This document shows, piece by piece, positions 45,150 through 55,911 of a stretch of DNA of 64,000 bases. Source of the DNA: Lasiosphaeris hirsuta (taxonomy: Eukaryota; Ascomycota; Sordariomycetes; Sordariales; Lasiosphaeriaceae); NCBI GenBank assembly GCA_030549175.1, contig JAUKUA010000002.1, forward strand, positions 4,960,001 to 5,024,000. The letters are read 5' to 3'. Within the stretch, counting starts at the first letter, position 1. Every line of letters starts with the position of its first letter. A program made the position numbers and the translations under genes. The notes beneath the pieces are model-generated. The model saw nothing but the letters and a program-made list of their open reading frames with translations. It was not told the origin of the DNA and made no database searches.

Positions 45150-47720
45150 CATCTGTTCGACTGTCATCAACCATTGGATCATATTTGGATTCACAGCTGT
45201 TCAACTCTGGTTCAACTCTGGTTCGACTCTGTTGACATGTCAACATCTGCTTCGTATCGGATTGGTATATGGTTCCCTGGTCCCTCAGTTCCATCTACAT
45301 GGCATTTATTAAGTTTGACTCTTCGACTTCGACACGATATTGGCGAGTTCAACTCTGACATCGACACATTATTCGCAACATCTGGTTGCATTTCCATGAG
45401 TTACGACACTGATCGCATCTATTCCTCGACTATTGTATTTCTTCATGCGCGATATCATGGATTCACACTGGGCATTGCTGAGTGGTTTGACTGCTTCGAC
45501 ATGTCGACATGTCGACTCTGGCTCGACTCTGACTTCGACATCAACATCACCTCGATCAACATCGCCTCGGCATCGACGCACATCGACGAGTTCGTAGATT
45601 CTGGTTCCACAACTCAATGTTCAATTGTTCACTGTCATCTGGGTTATCCGAGTCTCTGACTCGACATTGAGTGTTCGACTCTAGCTTCACTTTATTGGAT
45701 TCCATCTAGTTCGACGCGGTTCGCATCTAAATTCAACTGCTCGACAACGACTTGGGTCGCATCTAAATTCGAATGCTCGACAACGGCTTGGGTTCACCTG
45801 GTTCGACTCTTTTGGCTCTTTTGACTCTCTTCGACTCTAGATTTGCATGGTTCAACTCTGGTTCATCTGGTCTCGACTGTTCTATACGCTGCGTCGACAC
45901 TTTATTGCTGAGTTCCTAGGTTCACATCTTGTGCTAGTCCTAGTTCTGGTTTGACATTACTTGGGTCGACATCTTGTAGAGTTCGCTGGGTCCTGTTCGA
46001 CTGGTTCAACATTTCGAGTCTACTCTGGTTGACTCTAGTTGACTCTGGTTGACTGATTCGACTGGTTCGACGTCGACTCTCAACATCTCGACTCTGATTC
46101 GATATTTGCGTAGAGTATCTCGGCTCTCTTCGACTGGTTCGACTGGTTCGACATTTGAGTATCTCCGACTCTGGCTCGGCTCTGGCTCAATATTTACGTT
46201 GAGCATATCCGACTTGGTTCGACATTGACTGGGTTCGACATTTGCGTCGATATCTCATCTGGTTCGACTGGTTTGACTCTACTTTGAGTCCAAACTGTGT
46301 GATATTTTCATGTAGATTCGACTCTCTTCAACCTGGTTCAACTCTGGCTTCGATATTTACGTTGAGTATCCCCGACTCTGCCTTAACTGGTTCGACTAAT
46401 CGACTGATTCGACTCTGGTTCGAATCTACGTTGAGTTCACATCTGCGTCAATATCATCTGGATTCGACTCTGACTCGATACTGCCCTAGGTTTGACTCTG
46501 GCTTCGACTGGGTTCGACACGCCCCTAAGTCGACTCTGTTCAATCTTATTCGATATCTACCGCTGAGTGGACTCTTGTTTACCTCCGGTCGAGTCTAAAT
46601 TTACACCTCCCCTAAGACAACTCTAGTCAATGGTTCGACTGTCCCTCTGGGTCGTATCTACCCCTGAGTTAGGCTGATTTGACTCTGTTCGACATCTCCT
46701 GAGTCGACTGATTCGCATTTACCCGATTTCGACTGGTTCAACATCTCCCTCCAACCTACGTTGATATCGGATTCGTATCCTCTCCTACATCTCATCGCAT
46801 CTACATCTGTCGACATCTGGCTTTGGCTCGACATCTACAATTGATTCTGGATCTCCTAAGTCGGTTTGGTTGACTCTACTCACGTCGACTTCCGCATGCT
46901 TCGACTCTGGACATCCTCGAGTTGACTGGCTTATCTCGTCGACATTTACAATTGAGTTTGACTCAGGTCTTTCTCACGTCTCTCACGTCGAGTTAATTAG
47001 TTCGCAGCTCGCATGCTATCTCCGTGGGTCGCCCTGGATTCACATCTATGACCTGCCCTGGTGATTGTTGAATCGGTGGCTGCGACGTTAATCGTGATTA
47101 CTCGACATGATACTTGGTATGGGTCGATGTTTCGATATTGGTTCGGTCTGTTTTAGTTTCAACGGCGATCAACGGCGTACGGCGTTCAACGGCAGTTTAC
47201 CTAGGTCAGAGTTTGGGTCTGTTGAATCAGTTCGGCCTCATGGATTCGACTCTGTTGAATCAGTTTGTGGTCTGATATCGGTCGACGTCAACACTGGATT
47301 CGTATCTCGGCTGATTCGAATGCAGTGTTGATATCAGTTCAACTAGATTCGCATCTAGGCTGATTCAATCTCGGCTGATTCAATCCCGGCACTCTATCTC
47401 TCTCTACCATCTTCTGGATTTGCTCACTGGACATACATCACGAGCCACGATTCTGTGCCACCACTCAATCAATGGGACTGGGCTGTTTATCTGCGATCAT
47501 TGAGTTCACTGGGCTGTTTATCTCCCATCATTGAGTTGACTGGTATCCGGATTTCGACCCATTAAGTTGACTAGAGTTCGACCCATTGAGTTGACTAGCG
47601 GATTCTATTACTAGCTAGATTCAGAGTTCAACGGTGGATTCGCTCGACACTGGCCTGGATTCCTGGATTCCTGCATTCACTGGATTCCTGCATTCACTGG
47701 GCTCTTGTCACGGTCAGAGC
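45150..47720 (+). repeat. Long decayed minisatellite block, GGTTCGACTCT motif
   Basis: About 2.5 kb dominated by TTCGACTCTGG, GGTTCGACT, TCGACATCT and GTTGACTGG. The unit length drifts and there is no regular register. Frames up to 160 codons occur on both strands only as by-products of the motif (Phe/Asp/Ser/Thr or Val/Glu/Pro patterns). I see no gene. Confidence 0.75.
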
Positions 47721-48225
47721 CATCTCGCATTAGTCGTGTTTACATCTGCTTATTGTTGATATCGAGTGGAGGCCATGCTTAGAGTGGATGCCATACTCTT
47801 GACATCAATAGAGTCGATCCTGCTCTATATCTAGTCGTTCACATCCGGTTCGACTGGCCTCGAACTGTTATCCCGTCTCTCTTCGATTCTCGCATATCTA
47901 CATGCACTCGATCTCTTCTTCATTCGCAAGTATCTCATATCTCGCTACCCTCCAGGTCACATCTAGGTTCGTTCATCGCATCATAATCTGCATCATCTTG
48001 CCTGTTCTGCTTCAACGCTTATGTACATCTCTATCGTTTCATCATTACTTGTCTCTGCCTCAGTCCGGGACAAAGGCAATCGTACGAAATACTCGAGACG
48101 AGAATCAGGAAATAGGCAGCGAGCAATTGCATACGAGGAAATAGACAGCTCGACGGACAATCACGAGGAAGACCCGACTCTGTCTGCGGTCAGTCTCTGC
48201 ACGGTCTCTGCACGGAATAAGACGA
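47721..48225. other. Unassigned, no gene seen
   Basis: Mixed composition with no clear repeats and short frames only. Confidence 0.45.
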
Positions 48226-48229
48226 GTTC

Positions 48230-48510
48230 TGGAACGTTTCGATTCTGGGATGTTTCGACGATTCACGCGACGTTCGACGATTCACGCGACGTTCGATGAT
48301 TCACGCGACGTTCGATGATTCAGTGTACGATTGTGTTTCCAGACGACACAATGTCAGACGTTCACTTCAGACGATTCTGCTTTCACACAATTCACGCATA
48401 CGTCAGCTCCCACAATTCGCATACGTCTGCTTCCACAATTCGCATACGTCTGCTTCCACAATTCACCCGTACGTCTGCTTCCACAATCGCGCTGGACGTC
48501 TGTTTCACAC
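48230..48510 (+). repeat. Two minisatellites: ACGATTCACGCGACGTTCG and TTCCACAATTCGCATACGTCTGC
   Basis: 48250-48325: four units of a ~19-bp repeat. 48375-48505: five units of a ~23-bp repeat. Confidence 0.85.
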
Positions 48511-48649
48511 AATTCGGTTTCAGGCGATTCTAGCGATTCTCTTTCAGACATTTGTGCATCCTGCATCCCGACCTGACATCAAGTCACGTCCCGACCTGTA
48601 TCCCAGCCAAATATCCTAACCTGGCCGTGCACGGTCTGCATTTGGGCAC

Positions 48650-49580
48650 CTGCATTTCTTGGGCACCTGATTTCTTGGGGCACGGCTTCCAGATTTCTGC
48701 GGCTTCCAGATTTCCTGTACGACTTCCTTATTTCCTGCATGACTTCCAGATTTCCTGCGACTTCCAGATTTCTGCGGCTTCCAGATTTTCTGCGACTTCT
48801 GCACGACGTCAGCAATCTTGGTCTCCTGCCATTTGGGCTTTGCACAGCTTCCAGAACTTCTTGGCCTCCTGCCGACTTTAGGATTTCTCGTCCTGCACGG
48901 CTTCCAGACTTGGCTGCATTCTTGGGCTGCCGACTTGGCAATTTCTTGATCTTCTGCTATTTCTTGGCCGCCGACTTCTGCCACATCTTGGCCTGCACAG
49001 CTTCAGCAATTTGGTCTTCTGGACAGCTTCTTGGACTGCCGACTTGGCAATTTGGTCTTCTGGACGGCTTCTCGGTCTTCTGAACAGCTTCTTGTCCTGC
49101 ATGCTTCTTGTCCTTCACGCTTCTCAGCCTGCACGACTTTGCCATTTTTGGAATTTCTCTGCACGACTTGGCAATTCTCGCCTCCACAGCTTCAGCAATT
49201 TCTTGATCTTCTGCACGGCTTCTTGGGCTGCCGACTTGGCAATTTCTTGGTCTTCTGGACGTCTTAGCCTCCACGGCTTTAGCAATTCGGTTTCTGCACG
49301 GCTTCTTGATCTCCTGCCGACTTGGCAATTTCTTGGCCTGACTTCTGCCATTCTCGACCCCGGAGCTACCCAGAGTCTGAGCTCTCGGCCCCGGAGATCT
49401 CGGCCCGCTGCCTGAATACAGAGCTCCGAATCTGCCATTTTTTGGCTTGCACAGCTTCCTGCATTTCTTGGCACGACTTCTGCCGACAGCAATTTCTTGG
49501 CCTCTCCATTTCTTGGCCTCGCCATTTCTTGGCCTCCACAGCTTCCATTTCTTGGCCTCCTTTGGTTCCTATACGAGCTA
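48650..49580 (+). repeat. Decayed minisatellite block, CTTCTGCACGGCTTCTTGG motif
   Basis: Units GACTTCCAGATTTCTGCGGC (48675-48800), then TTCTGGACGGCTTCTTGG, GACTGCCGACTTGGCAATTT and TTCTTGGCCTCC to 49580. Related units shift gradually from left to right. Confidence 0.78.
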
Positions 49581-49584
49581 TTTA

Positions 49585-49740
49585 GATCGGAGCTCCCGGC
49601 CCCCAGCTCCCGGCCCTGGAGCTCTCGGCTCAGCTGCCGAGTCTACCGTATCCCGGCTCCGCTGCCGAGTCTGCGTCTCGGCTCCGGAGCTACTTGGAGC
49701 GGAACTCCCGCCTTTGGACGGACCATCTCGGCTCACGGCG
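49585..49740 (+). repeat. GC-rich minisatellite, GAGCTCCCGGCC/GCTGCCGAGTCT
   Basis: Units GGAGCTCCCGGCCC and TCGGCTCCGGAGCTAC. Confidence 0.75.
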
Positions 49741-49869
49741 TCAGCAATTATTGGTCTTTGCACGGCTTCCAGGCTTGCCTGCACACTTTGGCAATTTCTT
49801 GGCTCTGCTTCCGTCCAGAGTCTGCCACATCTCGGCGAGGCCCATGATTGCGCCATTCGTCCGCAGTCT

Positions 49870-50180
49870 TTGCCTGTCAGGTACCGGCAAGATTTAGTAC
49901 CGGCAAGATCGCGGGTAGATAGCAAGGATTATTACTTGCCTCACGCGTAACCGGCTACTTGTCACCATCGACGCTTGGAGATTGCTGTGGCTTGTCGCCA
50001 TCGGCGCTTGGAGATTGCCCGTGGCTTGTCGCCATCGACGCTTGGAGATTGCCCGTGGCTTGTTGGAACCGGCAAGTCGTGGGTAGATAGCAAGGATTAT
50101 TACTTGCCTCACACGCGTAACAGGCTACTTGTCGCCATCGACGCTGGAGATTGCCCGTGGCTTGTCGTGGCGTCGCCATC
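49870..50180 (+). repeat. Compound tandem repeat, two levels
   Basis: A ~45-bp unit (TTGTCGCCATCGACGCTTGG...GATTGCCCGTGGC) is repeated three to four times. A larger ~170-bp unit (ACCGGCAAG, GGGTAGATAGCAAGGATTAT, ACTTGCCTCAC, then the small unit) is repeated twice, starting near 49890 and 50070. Confidence 0.85.
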
Positions 50181-50324
50181 GACGTCTCAATGTACACATG
50201 CCATGGCGCCATCGTCTTGACCTCGGCCGGACTCAGCTTCATCGCCGCAAGAACGCTGCTGACTCGTTGCCGAGACGAATTCATTGAGTTGGTATTCCCT
50301 TTGATCTTGGCTGATCCAGAGAAT

Positions 50325-51130
50325 CGACCTTAATCATTGGACTACCATCATCCAAAGACAGGCTGCCATCATCCAAAGACAGACTGCCATCATCCAAGGA
50401 CAGACCATCGGCCTTAATCACTGGACTGCCATCATCCAAAGACAGACCATCCGCCTTAATCATTGGACTGCCATCATCCAAAGACAAAACTCATCCGCCT
50501 TTAATCACCAAAGACGGAACTTTTCATTAGTCTTTAATCATTGGAAGACGAGACTTCTCGTTCGCCTTTGAATCACAGAATGTCACTGGCCAAGAAGACG
50601 AGACTCCCTTTGAATCACAACGGCCACTCGCCAAAGAGGACGAGACTCATCCCTTCGAATCACCAAGCGGCCTTCTGGCGAAGACGCGGAACTCATCCGC
50701 CAAGACGACACTCATCCGGGACTCGTTCATCGCCGCAAAGAACGTCCTGGCTGACTCTCCCGTCCGAGACCCCACAAGTTCAGTCGTGTATCGACCATTC
50801 CCTTTTCATTCATATGCTTATCCAGAGAATCCATCCCGGCACTGGATCCATATCGGCACTGGATAGCTTATTGAGCTGGGAGTAGGCCACACAAGAACAC
50901 GGACGGGACCTCGTCCGCCTTTGAACCACCGGACCGCCGTCTGCCGAAGACTTGCCCGCCGAAGACGACACTTGTCCGACGAAGAACTCCTTGTCCATCT
51001 TCAAATCGGCACTGGATAGCCTGTTATTCAGCTGGGAGTAATCTACACATGAGCACCGGACGGCCGTCGCTGAAGACGAGACTCGTCCGCCTTTGAATCA
51101 CCGAACCAAAAACGACACTCGTCCGCCTTC
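50325..51130 (+). repeat. Minisatellite blocks, CCATCATCCAAAGACAGA and GACTCGTCCGCCTTTGAATC
   Basis: 50330-50500: six to seven 18-bp units, some linked by ATCGGCCTTAATCACTGGA. 50555-51130: diverged units of AAGACGAGACTC(A/G)TCC and CCTTTGAATCACC. Confidence 0.8.
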
Positions 51131-51224
51131 AAATCACCCGCCATCCTCAAGATTCCTCGAGGACCACGCCGCTCTGGGACTCTGGGGCTCTGGCTGTGGG
51201 GGCTATGGGACGTCGCTCTGGTTC

Positions 51225-51360
51225 GACATTTCAACATCTGAAATCACATTTGGACATTTCGATATCCCAAAAGTTCACATTTCGACACCGGGGTATTTCA
51301 CAAGTTCACATCTGATCTGCCAAGTTCACATCAAGTCATTGTCAAGTTCAAGTAATTCGA
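51225..51360 (+). repeat. Short block of AAGTTCACATCT units
   Basis: Six or more TTCACATTT/TTCACATCT units. Confidence 0.65.
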
Positions 51361-51654
51361 TCGTCGGTGCACTCCGCAGCCGCACCTTCTCACTGGATCC
51401 GGAACCTATCACGCGCATCTCCAAGTCCACGCTCTGGAACGGCATCGAGGTCGACAGATACCGCAACTGCACCAGTATATCACAACTGGACCTCGTAACG
51501 GATCACCGACGGGATATTATATCACGCAACCTGGACCACGCCGTAGCCGTTCTCGGCCGACGGACAGTATACGCTCAGCCTGGCTCGCGCGAACCTCGAC
51601 GCAAGCCTGGACCTTGCGACGCATCGAGGTCGACCGAGATCTGGGAAATTAGTA

Positions 51655-51760
51655 TTCACGTCATGCAAATTCTACCTCTGCAGCCATATCCTCAGCGCTT
51701 GAGGTTCACGTCATGCCTCGAAATTCTACCTCTGCAGCCGTATCCTCGGCGCTTGAGGTC
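51655..51760 (+). repeat. ~53-bp tandem duplication
   Basis: TTCACGTCATGC...AAATTCTACCTCTGCAGCC..TATCCTC.GCGCTTGAGG occurs twice with few differences. Confidence 0.85.
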
Positions 51761-51779
51761 GACTCGCTTGCTGTCACGG

Positions 51780-52640
51780 CTCGACTCGACATGACTTGGT
51801 CGCATCTTGCTGATTCGCATCCGTTATTGCTGTATTCACTGGATTCGAGTTCGACTCTGGTCATTTTGCATAGTCGACATTGCGTGCTCGATTCCGTCGA
51901 CTTATTCGACTGTTCGACTTTACATCTCGACGGATTTGCGTTGCCTGCCCGTGTCGAGCAGTTTGTACGCGTATTTGCAGTTCAACTAGGTTCGACTAGG
52001 CCAATCTCGCATTCCCGAGTATCTGAATTCGACTGTTGACGCGTCATTGGATTCGACTGTTTGACGTGCATCGAGTCTGCTTGGATTGCATCTAATTTGA
52101 CTCTGCGTCGTTCGATTCGACCATGCTTCGACGGTTCAAATCTTTGCCGAGCACATCGCTTTGGATACACATCTCGACATCGCATTGGATACATATCTGC
52201 GTCGACATCGTTTTAGATACACATCCGCGACATTGCATTGCTGACTTCGACTGGCGACTGGTAGCGACTTTGGCTGTCTTATTGACTGCAATCGACTGTC
52301 TAGTTCATGATATCTTTGCTGGTTCGAATCGGTCGCTCGTCGATAATTTGACTCTGGATCGCTCGGTGAGATTGTCGATGGTGACTGGGTTCGCATCTGC
52401 TCGAATCGGTCGTTGTCGACATTACTACACGGTTCGCGTCGACATTCGCGTCGTTCAACCTGGACTGATTCGCATCTTCGAATCTGCTCTGCGTCGACTG
52501 GTTCATCTGGTTTGCCAATATCTTGTTGGTCGACTCTGATTCGCATCTAATTCGACGCATCTGGATTCGACTTGCATCTTCGTCGACATCCTGGTCTGGC
52601 TCTCGACGTCTCGTCATGATCCGTCGCTGGATTCCCACGG
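51780..52640 (+). repeat. Decayed minisatellite block, GATTCGACTGG motif (second copy of the 45-kb type)
   Basis: Same words as the 45.15-47.7 kb block (TTCGACTGTT, GGATTCGACT, TTCGCATCT, TCGACATTGC). No gene. Confidence 0.72.
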
Positions 52641-52644
52641 CTTC

Positions 52645-53135
52645 ATCTGTTTCTGTTCTGATGCTGGATTGGCTGCTGTCTTTGTTTCCTGTCTCTGCCT
52701 TGACTGTTTCCTACTGTCTCTGCCTGTCTCTGATCTGGTACTGACATTAACATGACATCAGACCGCTTCAGTGTCGTCTCAAAACAGAATGGACAACCGT
52801 CACAGATGGATAACCTTCACAGAATGGACAACCCTCACAGTCCCCTGGACCACCGTATCGACATGTACCCCCTCCCTAGCCCAAAACTCCCGGGGGACAC
52901 GAGGGTGGTGATGGGCGGGGGGACGCGGGGGTGGTGATGAATGAGGGGGTGGGCGTGGCCATGGTCGTGGACGACAATGTGGACGTGGATGTGAATGTGG
53001 ACGAAGACGTGGACGTAGACATGGACGACAAAGATGAGGACATGACGACTCGGATTCGAACCTTGACACGGGCGTGGACCGGGATATGGACCTGGGCCTG
53101 GACCTGGACTCGGACCTCAACCTGGACATGATTCC
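52645..53135 (+). repeat. Three short repeat blocks (TGTCTCTGCC; AGAATGGACAACC.TCAC; GTGGACGTGGAT)
   Basis: 52660-52735 CTGTTTCCT/TGTCTCTGCC; 52785-52845 three units of ACAGAATGGACAACCCTC; 52960-53130 hexamer GTGGAC/GTAGAC/ATGGAC runs giving Val-Asp repeats on one frame and Ser/Thr repeats on the other strand. Confidence 0.75.
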
Positions 53136-53224
53136 TCTTTCCAAATTCTTTGCGCCTGCACACATGGCCCCGGACAGGTTTTGGGGGATCATCGCCTACA
53201 GAGTTTACACTGGAAGAGGGGGAT

Positions 53225-53660
53225 TTGCCTACTTTGCCTACTTTGCCTACTTTGCCTGGTTCGCCTGGTTGTGGATATTCTGGGAATTTGGCTGCTTCGC
53301 CTGCTTCGCCTGAATTTCCTGGGAACTTGGCCGGGACAAATTCTGCTCCAGAGTTTCCACATTTCACAGGGACACTTGCGCCATCTGCACCAGAACTTGC
53401 GCAAAATCTGTGGCATCAGAATCTGTCCCATCAGATTTTAGCATGTCTCAACTAGATTCTACATAGTTTGCGCCGTCTCAGTTTGCAAACTCACTAGCTC
53501 AGCCAGATTTTGCAAATCACAGTTCTCGACTGCGAAATCACTAGCTCAAACAGAGTTCACGTCAGAGTTTGCGCCGTCACAATTGGCGCCAGAGTTTACA
53601 GAGTTCACGCCAGAGTTCACGCCAGAGTTTTCGCCGTCACAATTCGCGCCGTCAGAGTCC
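53225..53660 (+). repeat. Minisatellites TTTGCCTAC and CAGAGTTTGCGCCGTCACAA
   Basis: 53222-53270: TTTGCCTAC repeated, then TTCGCCTGG/TTCGCCTGC. 53465-53660: GAGTTTGCGCCGTCACAATT-type units, often with CCAGAGTTCACG. Confidence 0.8.
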
Positions 53661-54228
53661 CGCCGACGTCAGAATTTGCGCAGACTAATTCTACGCCGTC
53701 ACATGGGCACTTTTCCGAGTTTCCTGGATTTCCCGAATTTCCTAACTCTCTGGACTCCTGGACGTCATGGGAACGTCCCAACACATTTGCCCTGGCAGAG
53801 CCCATGCCAAACTGCCGAATCACCAGATTCAGGGAATGCGTGGGGAATCCGAATCCAGTCCTTTACCTGGTCTCCTAGCTACTCCCCGTTCGAAACGGCT
53901 CGCCGTACAGATGGCACCGATCCCCTCCCATTTCTCGATCGTATTCCAAGATTTTGAACCTGCAGGGCTAGTTCATGCATCAACTACGCTAGTGATTCAA
54001 GACCAAGCAAGTCATTCGCCTCGGAGGAAATGGCATGCCCCTCCCTTGACTCGATCTAGGAACGATTGGACTCGAGCAGGGGCTGAGATGTCAAGGCCGA
54101 GATGATGCTGTCAAGCGTCCCACAGTCAGCGAGTTAAGCGCGCAGCCGAGCCAGTGAGCCAGTGAGCCAGTTCACCTGGACTCAAACATAAGCCAGACAA
54201 GCCACCGAGCAACTGCATCTAGTACGAC
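53661..54228. other. Upstream region of MAT1-1-1, no gene assigned
   Basis: A 124-codon plus-strand frame (53583-53957) continues past the repeat but has no recognised domain. A GAGCCAGTGAGCCAGT repeat is at ~54145-54170. Promoter elements of MAT1-1-1 may lie here, but none is distinctive. Confidence 0.4.
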
Positions 54229-55016
54229 ATGCTACTAGATCTCGTACATTGGCTCATGCAAGTCAGCAAGTCAAACTGGACACACAGACTACCTCCCCAC
54301 CAGACTCTAGAGTGCGAGATCGAGACCGACTGTCCGAGACCGAAATCGAGACCGCCGAGACGGCACTTTGACGACACTGCCAGAGATAACACCGTCACCG
54401 TCGACACTGTCCCGACACAGACACCGACACTGCGACACAGACACCGACACGTCCCATACACCGCACCGCCAACACAGACCGAACCCTTCCCCAACATGCG
54501 GTTCAACGGGCAGACTCTGCTCCCCGGCAAGAAAAGGGTAAATGGTTTCATGGGATTTCGATGTAAGTATCCTGTCGTGTTATCCTGGCGTTAGCTGACC
54601 TCCAGCCTACTATTCTTCCCTCTTTTCACACCTCCCGCAAAAACAAAGATCCCCAATGCTCACTTCTCTCTGGCAACATGACCCCTTTCACAATGAATGG
54701 CATTTCCTCACGGGCGTCTACTCGACTCTTCGGAATCTCCTCAATCAAGAAAACATCTCATTCAAAGATTGGATCTCTTCTGCAGTTGAACCCCTGGGAA
54801 TTCCAGTCAAGGGGAAATACATGCAGCTGCTTGGGTGGAAGGTTGCAAACAACACAGTGACCAGAGATCAAATACAGGCTGTAAAGCCAGCACTCAAGCC
54901 GATCGATGAATTGGGGCTATTTAGTCAGTGTCTCAAGAAGCTGACAGTGGCGAATCCTGATGCCATGAGGATGATGTTGTCGAGGGCGGGGAGGGGACCT
55001 TTGACGTTGACGTCGA

Positions 55017-55048
<32 letters not shown>

Positions 55049-55843
55049 ACGATGCCGACGCCGACGTCAACCACGATCACGACGACGACAACGACGACGA
55101 CTCCTAGGAATTTTAGGAAGCCATTGTCTGGGGAGGACAAGCCATTGTCTGGGGAGGACAAGCCATTGTCTGAGGAGGACAAGCTATTGTCTGGGGAGGA
55201 CAAGCTATTGTCTGGGGAGGACAATGGGGAGGACGAGGTGGACGAGTCTCAGGTGAACGAGGCGGACGAGGACGAGGTTAACTCAGCCTTGATCAACTCT
55301 GTCAACTCACCCTCAGTGCCCTTGAACTCGGTCTCGGTCTCACAGGTCTCAAGATTCAGCCCCGTCTCACAGGTCTCACGGTTCAGCCAGTCACAGTTCC
55401 CACAGTCACAGTTCCCACAGTCCAGCCAAAGTTCAACCCACTTCCCCTCACATGGCGTCCCCCAGGTCTCAGAGTTCGGCTCACACGGACACGGACACGG
55501 CTCACACTCGAACCCAGACTGGAATCTCACTCAGCACTGGCATCAGCCATCGCATCAACACTCGCATCAGCCAGAGTACCAACCAGAGCATCACCCGCAT
55601 CAACCAGAGTATCACCCGCATCAGCCAGAGTACCAGCCCTCACATCAGCCATGGTACCATCTAGAGCATCATCCTCATCAGCCAGAGCATCAACCATGGC
55701 ACCAGCTAGAGCATCATCCGCATCATCCGCATCATCCGCATCATCCGCATCATCCATCACCACATCATCCATCATCCCATCATCCATCACCACATCATCC
55801 ATCACCGCACCCCCCGCATCCCTTTGCCCAAATCCTACATTAG
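54229..55843 (+). CDS. MAT1-1-1: Mating-type protein MAT1-1-1 (alpha-box transcription factor), repeat-rich C-terminus
   Basis: The alpha box is encoded across an intron at 54563-54605 (GTAAGT...GCTGACCTCCAG, 43 bp). Splicing joins KKRVNGFMGFR to SYYSSLFSHLPQKQRSP, then LTSLWQHDPFHNEW, the classic alpha-box pattern (VN.F.GFRSYYS, QK..SP.L..LW..DP...W), with the intron at the Arg/Ser site where MAT1-1-1 introns usually lie. The start is ATG 54229 (523 residues) or ATG 54496 (434 residues); the longer form gives the usual leader before the box, but its sequence is low-complexity. After ~250 residues the protein turns into tandem repeats: Thr-rich (from ~55010), SGEDKPL units, Ser/Gln/Phe units, HQPEY units and PHHPS units up to TAG 55841. 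It would act in the nucleus to set MAT1-1 mating identity. The alpha box is intact. Confidence 0.88.
54563..54605 (+). other. Conserved MAT1-1-1 alpha-box intron (43 bp)
   Basis: Donor GTAAGT, branch-like GCTGAC, acceptor CCAG. Without removal the frame hits a stop at 54592-54594; with removal it continues in the alpha box. Confidence 0.88.
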
Positions 55844-55911
55844 TCTTGTCCAAATTGTTTAATTTGGGGAATCACAGGTCAGAGACTTTGGAGGCGTGTG
55901 AGAGAGAGGAG

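Noticed and set aside
45174..45659. A 161-codon frame in the GGTTCGACTCT block as a gene
   Set aside because: Composition merely follows the motif, no domain is visible, and similar frames occur throughout the block on both strands.
38450..51000. Regular short repeats as a CRISPR array
   Set aside because: The repeats vary in length and sequence, spacers are not unique fixed-length segments, no cas genes are present, and the organism is a fungus.
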